From assembly GCA_050084515.1 (NCBI GenBank), contig CM114272.1, positions 44,020,001 through 44,084,000 on the forward strand: 64,000 bases of DNA, written 5' to 3'. Shown here piece after piece: positions 59,791 to 64,000 of the stretch; positions within the stretch are counted from its first letter, which is position 1; every line of letters starts with the position of its first letter. This DNA is from Blasia pusilla (taxonomy: Eukaryota; Marchantiophyta; Marchantiopsida; Blasiales). The position numbers and the translations under genes were made by a program. Below the pieces are notes generated by a model that was not told the DNA's origin, searched no databases, and worked only from the letters and a program-made list of their open reading frames with translations.

Positions 59791-60645
59791 CGGGATTTCC
59801 CTAATGGAGGCCGCCCTAGTTAATACGGCGGCGGCCTCCATTTTGAGAGATTGCTAGGGCAAGACCAAGGTATTTGCCCGTCTAGTCTAGGGTTAGGTTG
59901 TATATATGCGGCTAGTAGTATAGTCGGAGCAAGTAGCGGGAAGTTGGCAAGCTTGTGGATAGAAATTGGGAGATTTTTGCAAACAGAGGCGAGCCTTAGG
60001 GCTTGGGTACGCATACTCAAGTGAGGTGTGTAGGGCACCATGCTAGGGAAGGCACGTGGTACGTGTGAGAGCGGGACCCATTGGAGCGGGCAAGTCAGGA
60101 AGAAGAGGTTGCGGGTTGGATCGGAGCAGAGACAAGGTGCAAGGAGGCCCTACATAGGGTGGTGTGCCCACCGGACCTAGGGCATGGCCAAGGGTTGCAT
60201 CCCCCCTTCCCTTTGTTTCTCTCTGCAGGCATAGGGATGCAGGGCCACGACAGCCCTCCCCCCCCCTCCTCCTTCTTTGGCAGGTCCGCATAGGGGCACG
60301 GGGTAAGGGTCGCAACCTCCCCCCAATTGTTAAGGCAATTGCAAGTGCATAGGGCATCGAGAAAGATGTGGTAGGAACCAAAGCTACATGGTAGGAGAAG
60401 TGGTCGGGCGTGAACAGGATTGATTTGGGCTACAAGGTTGAGGAGTCGGATGTGGTCAGTCTAGCCTACAAGATTGAGGGTCGAATGTGGTTGAGTCGAG
60501 TTATAAAGAGATTTTGTTATGGCGGCAACCTCCATGTTATTGAGGACCCAATTGATGGATCCTGATCAGAGTTCTCGGAGAGTTGGTGATGTTTTTGGTG
60601 TGCAGGCACGGCGGGCGATGGGAGAAGAGAGTGCGACGACTCCTA
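59791..60645 (+). other. Leader-like DNA between elements C and D
   Basis: GGCATAGGG/GCATAGGGC words (60165-60360) resemble the leader of element A (3955-4020). No gene is seen. A frame from 60519 to 60761 crosses into the end of D and is judged fortuitous. Confidence 0.35.
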
Positions 60646-60804
60646 TTGCTGATGCTCAGGATGTTGTGCACATACATATCCCTACACAAGATACATCGTT
60701 GCTCACATCTACACCACACAACACTGATCTTCCCTACACATGGGTAGATCCACACATGTAAAGAAAGCAACTCATACATATACATGGAGATCACAAAACC
60801 ACCC

Positions 60805-61793
60805 TGGCCGATAAGCAACGGTCTCCTCCTAGAAGTCAAGGATGAATCCTAGGGGATATAACACTCTACTCCCCACCAACACATTGTATGACTCAATTGG
60901 TGTTGTAATTGCACGTGTGCGCACCATAGCACTATCTGTCGCATGCTCTGGATGGACTCTGACAACTATCTCCTATCGAGTCATATACTATGTTAGTGAT
61001 ACGCCCCCAATCAAGGTTTATATTTGGAAGGTACAAGGCTCAATGTCGGCCTTTTGTAACCCCAACGCTAAACATGCCGCCTTCACTAACATCAAGGGCT
61101 GCGCTCTCGAATCAAGTAGGACGCGCTACGGGTACTATCCCTGTCAAACTAACCAAGCAAAATAATCAAGCTCAGTTATCCAGTAACACTACTCCATGTG
61201 TCACCACTGCTCGCTCTATGGCTGGTTGAGCTGGCATATCTACCAACTTTGCCGCAACCGCATGCCATGACTCTATGGGGGATGTTCCGGGTCCGAGGGC
61301 AAGTTCACCACCTCCTCAACTATCTCTGAACAAGAAGCAGTCACCTCTTCACGCTCACACAACGTGGCGGCTAGCCGAATCACCTCAGCTAGTCTAACTC
61401 CCAACGTCGCCAACTCTATGGCGGAAAATAGCAGAGTACTCTGGTGGCTACCTCCAAAACTATGGTCGACACTGACTCCACTCGAGCCGACATAGGAGTT
61501 GTCACTCCAACTCCTTGTGATGTGCACGTACCTGCGTGACTTGTAGGCACCGTTGGTCATCAAGGCACCATCGATGGTGTGTTTAGTGCCTCTGACAATG
61601 TGAATGACTGTGGAACCTTGGCCTGCCGCCCGTCGCTCCCCTCTCGTGGGTCAATCTCAACTCCACCTTTGGATGGCTCAGTGTGTCTCACAACACTTCG
61701 AGTCACGAGTGAAGCCACCTCAATGTAAGCTATAAACCCCATACTAGCAAGATCCTCGCCCGAATCACGGTAAGAGGTAGAAGCTGGAGTCAA
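60805..61793 (-). pseudogene. Protease region of element D
   Basis: The linker (61793-61560: VVRHTEPSKGGVEIDPREGS, VPQSFTLSEALNTPSMVP) and pre-protease stretch (SAIELATLGVRLAEVIRLAA) match A. The protease itself is recognisable only in pieces across frames: GVVLLDN, CLVSLTG, and DFWEETVA with RPGW-like residues near 60835-60805. The DSGA active site has been lost to indels. Confidence 0.7.
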
Positions 61794-61799
61794 CTAGCT

Positions 61800-63224
61800 G
61801 CTCGCGGCTCTGTGCCTTCCCTGAGCTGCATCATTGTTATGGCAACAATCCTCTGCTCCAACTGATCGATGTGTGAGAGAAGTGCCAACTCTGGTGCTCC
61901 TACTCCATCTCCTCTGGCTGATGGTGGTCCTCTACCACCACGTCCAAGAAGAACTCCCCAACCTCCTCCAAGAAGACCGCGCCTAGGCCCTCAGCCTACC
62001 TCTAGACAAGCCTCTTGACGAAGGTCAAAACATCTATCCCTAGTGTGACCATATCTGTGGCAATAGTCACACTGGTACTGTGGTGTGGCCATCCTCTGTG
62101 GCTCCTGAGCAATCAGAGGCGCTTGTGGTCCTCTCCCATGCGGTGTGCAGTCTCTCTACCTATGGGCCCCTCCACACATCCAACAAGACAACATTAGTCC
62201 TTACTGGGCAACATATGTAGGTACGGGTCGTTGCCTCATAGACTCACGATACCTGCCCTGCTCTCTAGGCACACTCACCCGCTCTCGTGGTACTGGTGCT
62301 CGCTATGGCACCTGTGGGGTCACTGTCGCTCGTGGACCTATCGACTCTCGAGAAAATCTAGCGGTCACTACCTGCTCCTCACTAATGTTGAGCTCAATAC
62401 GCTCAGACAACTTGAAGTCCACCTTCAATGTGGGCTTTGTTGTGTGAATCAACACCACATCTTGGACTCTCCTCCGTTGTTCTCACTCCAGAACCCCGTA
62501 CCAATATTGGACTGACTGCGTCAGTTACTCCATATGTAGCAATGATCAGCCTCCTCATGCGTGTGAATGCCTCTCTCAAACTCTCACCCGATCCTCGCTG
62601 AAAATCCTGTAGACTCTTCAGCTTGTCAGTGCGTACGCCCTAGTAGCTCTTCCCCAACTGTCGAAAGAACTCCACTATGGGAATGAAGCTAGGTGGCCCT
62701 CTACCACCAGAGGTCTCTGCCATATCGCCTGTCTCACTGCCCTTCTTTCCATCTAGTCTCTGAGCTAATGGTGTGGGTCTCTCTCCTCTCACAATCCCAT
62801 CATATGCCTCGCGACCACTAGGGGACACATACCCGGGAGCCCAATACATCCTCCAAGCATCAATCTCTACTGAATATAGCAATCAAAACTCCATGTAATC
62901 ATCCATTGAAGGACCCTCCGAGTGCTAGAACAACCCCTTCTAGGCCATGAAAGGGTTGAACCGTGTCGGGGTCCGTGTCTCCCGGAAGTCGCACCACATG
63001 TTGAACTCCTGGATAAAATCATCTAAGTCGATGGTGCCCACTGCACCCAAGAAACGACGCATGCCCCGATGGTCCATGTTGTCCATCTCCTCCCAAGTGA
63101 TATTTCCTCCGTCTGCGATCTCGTCATCAGACCTTGTGTCTAGTGATGATGATCCAGCCACGGATGGATGTTGAGGTAGCTCCTCACTCGTAACCCCTCG
63201 GTAATTCACTCCACTCCGTGTCAC
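61800..63224 (-). pseudogene. gag of element D
   Basis: The first block (63224-62940) contains DITWEEMD-like acidic leader, MDHRGMRRFLGAVGTIDLDD and FIQEFNMWCDFRETRTPTRF, followed by GPSMDDYMEF. Then come SVEIDAWRMYWAPGYVSPSG, SFIPIVEFFRQLGKSY and SLREAFTRMRRLIIATYGVT. Stops after FNPFMA (62940), at about 62883 and at about 62640 break it. The nucleocapsid knuckle is expected near 62060-62010, with CHRYGHTRDRCFDL-like residues on the minus strand. Confidence 0.8.
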
Positions 63225-64000
63225 ACCACTACTACTGCTCGCAGTACCCCGTTCTTCTGAACCCTGGAAGAATGCCGTGATGACAACCCTGTCTCACCCG
63301 CTCAAGCACTCAGACTCACCAAGAGTCTCCCACACTCCTCACTAGCTTACCAACACTAATGATAATCCCATGATGACACACCCGGCCTCACGCACACTCA
63401 ACACTCAGTCTCACCATAAGCCTCCCAACTATCTCACCTAAATCACCAACACACGCTCAGGTCATACACTTGACCCCTACTCAGCAACCGCCGTATACCC
63501 ACAAACATGCTAAACATGCAAGGAGTCTACCCTCGGCACGATAACTTCACCCATGTAGCAATTGCTACTTCCTGACCCATCATCCTCAACAACACAAGAT
63601 AAGTGCAGGAAAAGGGACTCGAATGGGTAACCTGATCACGCCCTCCAACCTACTACACCGTCAACACCCACTCCATACATGTGGCATGACAACCTCCGTA
63701 GCACAACCATCTCCTCACGCACACGTCAAACCTCCCGTCAGCATCAGCGTGTGTGTTCCCATCACAACCCTCGCAAATCCCAGCCATGCCCAAAAAATAT
63801 CACGTTGCGCAAACCTCTCCGCCAGTCCCCAAACACGCCATGTTTAACCTTACTCAACTCCGTCTAAACTCAACCATGTCAGCCCATCTACCACATTGCC
63901 TGCACCGCTACAACGTCACATGCACTGCTACCACGTCTCCTTCACTGCTACCACATATGCTCTACCCTACTACCACATTGGGTGGGAGGCGCTGACCACG
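63225..64000 (-). other. Leader of element D
   Basis: Its reverse complement is similar to 4100-4860 of A (CGAGTCCCTTTTCC, TATACGGCGGTT, GAGCGGGTGAGACAGGGTTGTC). No gene is present. Confidence 0.65.

Larger units (their letters stand above)
60650..64000 (-). mobile_element. Ty3/gypsy element D, internally deleted
   Basis: On the minus strand D has leader (64000-63225), gag (63224-61800), protease linker (61790-61270) and protease (61240-60805). It then jumps to an LTR-end-like segment (60800-60650) also present after B. Methyltransferase, RT, RNase H and integrase are all missing. Gag and protease are so close to A that the same phrases and even the same breaks recur. The element runs off the right edge. 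Confidence 0.8.

Noticed and set aside
59803-59841. 13-bp inverted repeat AATGGAGGCCGCC with its complement
   Set aside because: It falls within Ala-rich codons at the end of gag C and is not conserved in A, B or D.
60519-60839. Conserved-looking frame antisense to the LTR ends of B and D (TDLP, VDPHM)
   Set aside because: Differences between the two copies fall about equally on all codon positions, and the copies are simply homologous LTR-end DNA.

Overview
This window looks like nuclear DNA of a land plant with a transposon-rich genome. The evidence is spliced genes with roughly 0.2-1.2 kb introns, plant-type Helitron and MULE relics, Ty3/gypsy retrotransposons, MITE-like elements, microsatellites and long AT-rich spacers. 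The species cannot be fixed from sequence alone. Nearly every long reading frame is mobile-element debris. Two stretches look like host genes.

Layout: 1-2410 is a minus-strand Helitron Rep/helicase relic. 3504-10660 (+) is a decayed Ty3/gypsy element (A), and 12340-19450 (+) is a second, better preserved relative (B). 19450-23150 holds AT-rich repeats and the N-terminal part of another Helitron (+). 23150-29700 is mostly featureless, with a degenerate repeat containing a perfect 25-bp inverted repeat and a solo LTR-like copy. 29.7-32.3 kb (-) has exons of an unrecognised coiled-coil gene, followed by a 51-bp minisatellite. 33.1-34.8 kb is palindrome-rich. 35.8-38.6 kb (-) is a MULE transposase relic split by a (CT)n-flanked LTR-like insertion. 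41.6-44.6 kb (-) is an intact four-exon gene for a conserved plant protein of unknown function. 45.3-45.7 kb is a MITE. 45.7-54.3 kb is AT-rich and almost empty. 54.8-55.6 kb is a LINE reverse-transcriptase fragment. 56.6-59.8 kb (+) is an LTR, leader and gag fragment of a third Ty3/gypsy element (C). 60.65-64.0 kb (-) is an internally deleted relative of element A (D).

The most striking content is in elements A and B. Each carries a DNA cytosine-5 methyltransferase domain between the aspartic protease and the reverse transcriptase, giving the order gag - zinc knuckles - protease - C5-methyltransferase - RT - RNase H - integrase. Methyltransferase motif I (LDLFGG), the catalytic PCQ, ENV, a motif-VIII-like PRLWWTN and a motif-X-like AMDLN can be read in both copies, although both have frameshifts and stops. 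This suggests a retrotransposon lineage that captured a DNMT3/DRM-sized methyltransferase, perhaps to methylate its own copies or alter silencing. Methyltransferase capture by retrotransposons has been reported in algae and dinoflagellates. I do not know of a detailed description of this particular arrangement in a land plant.
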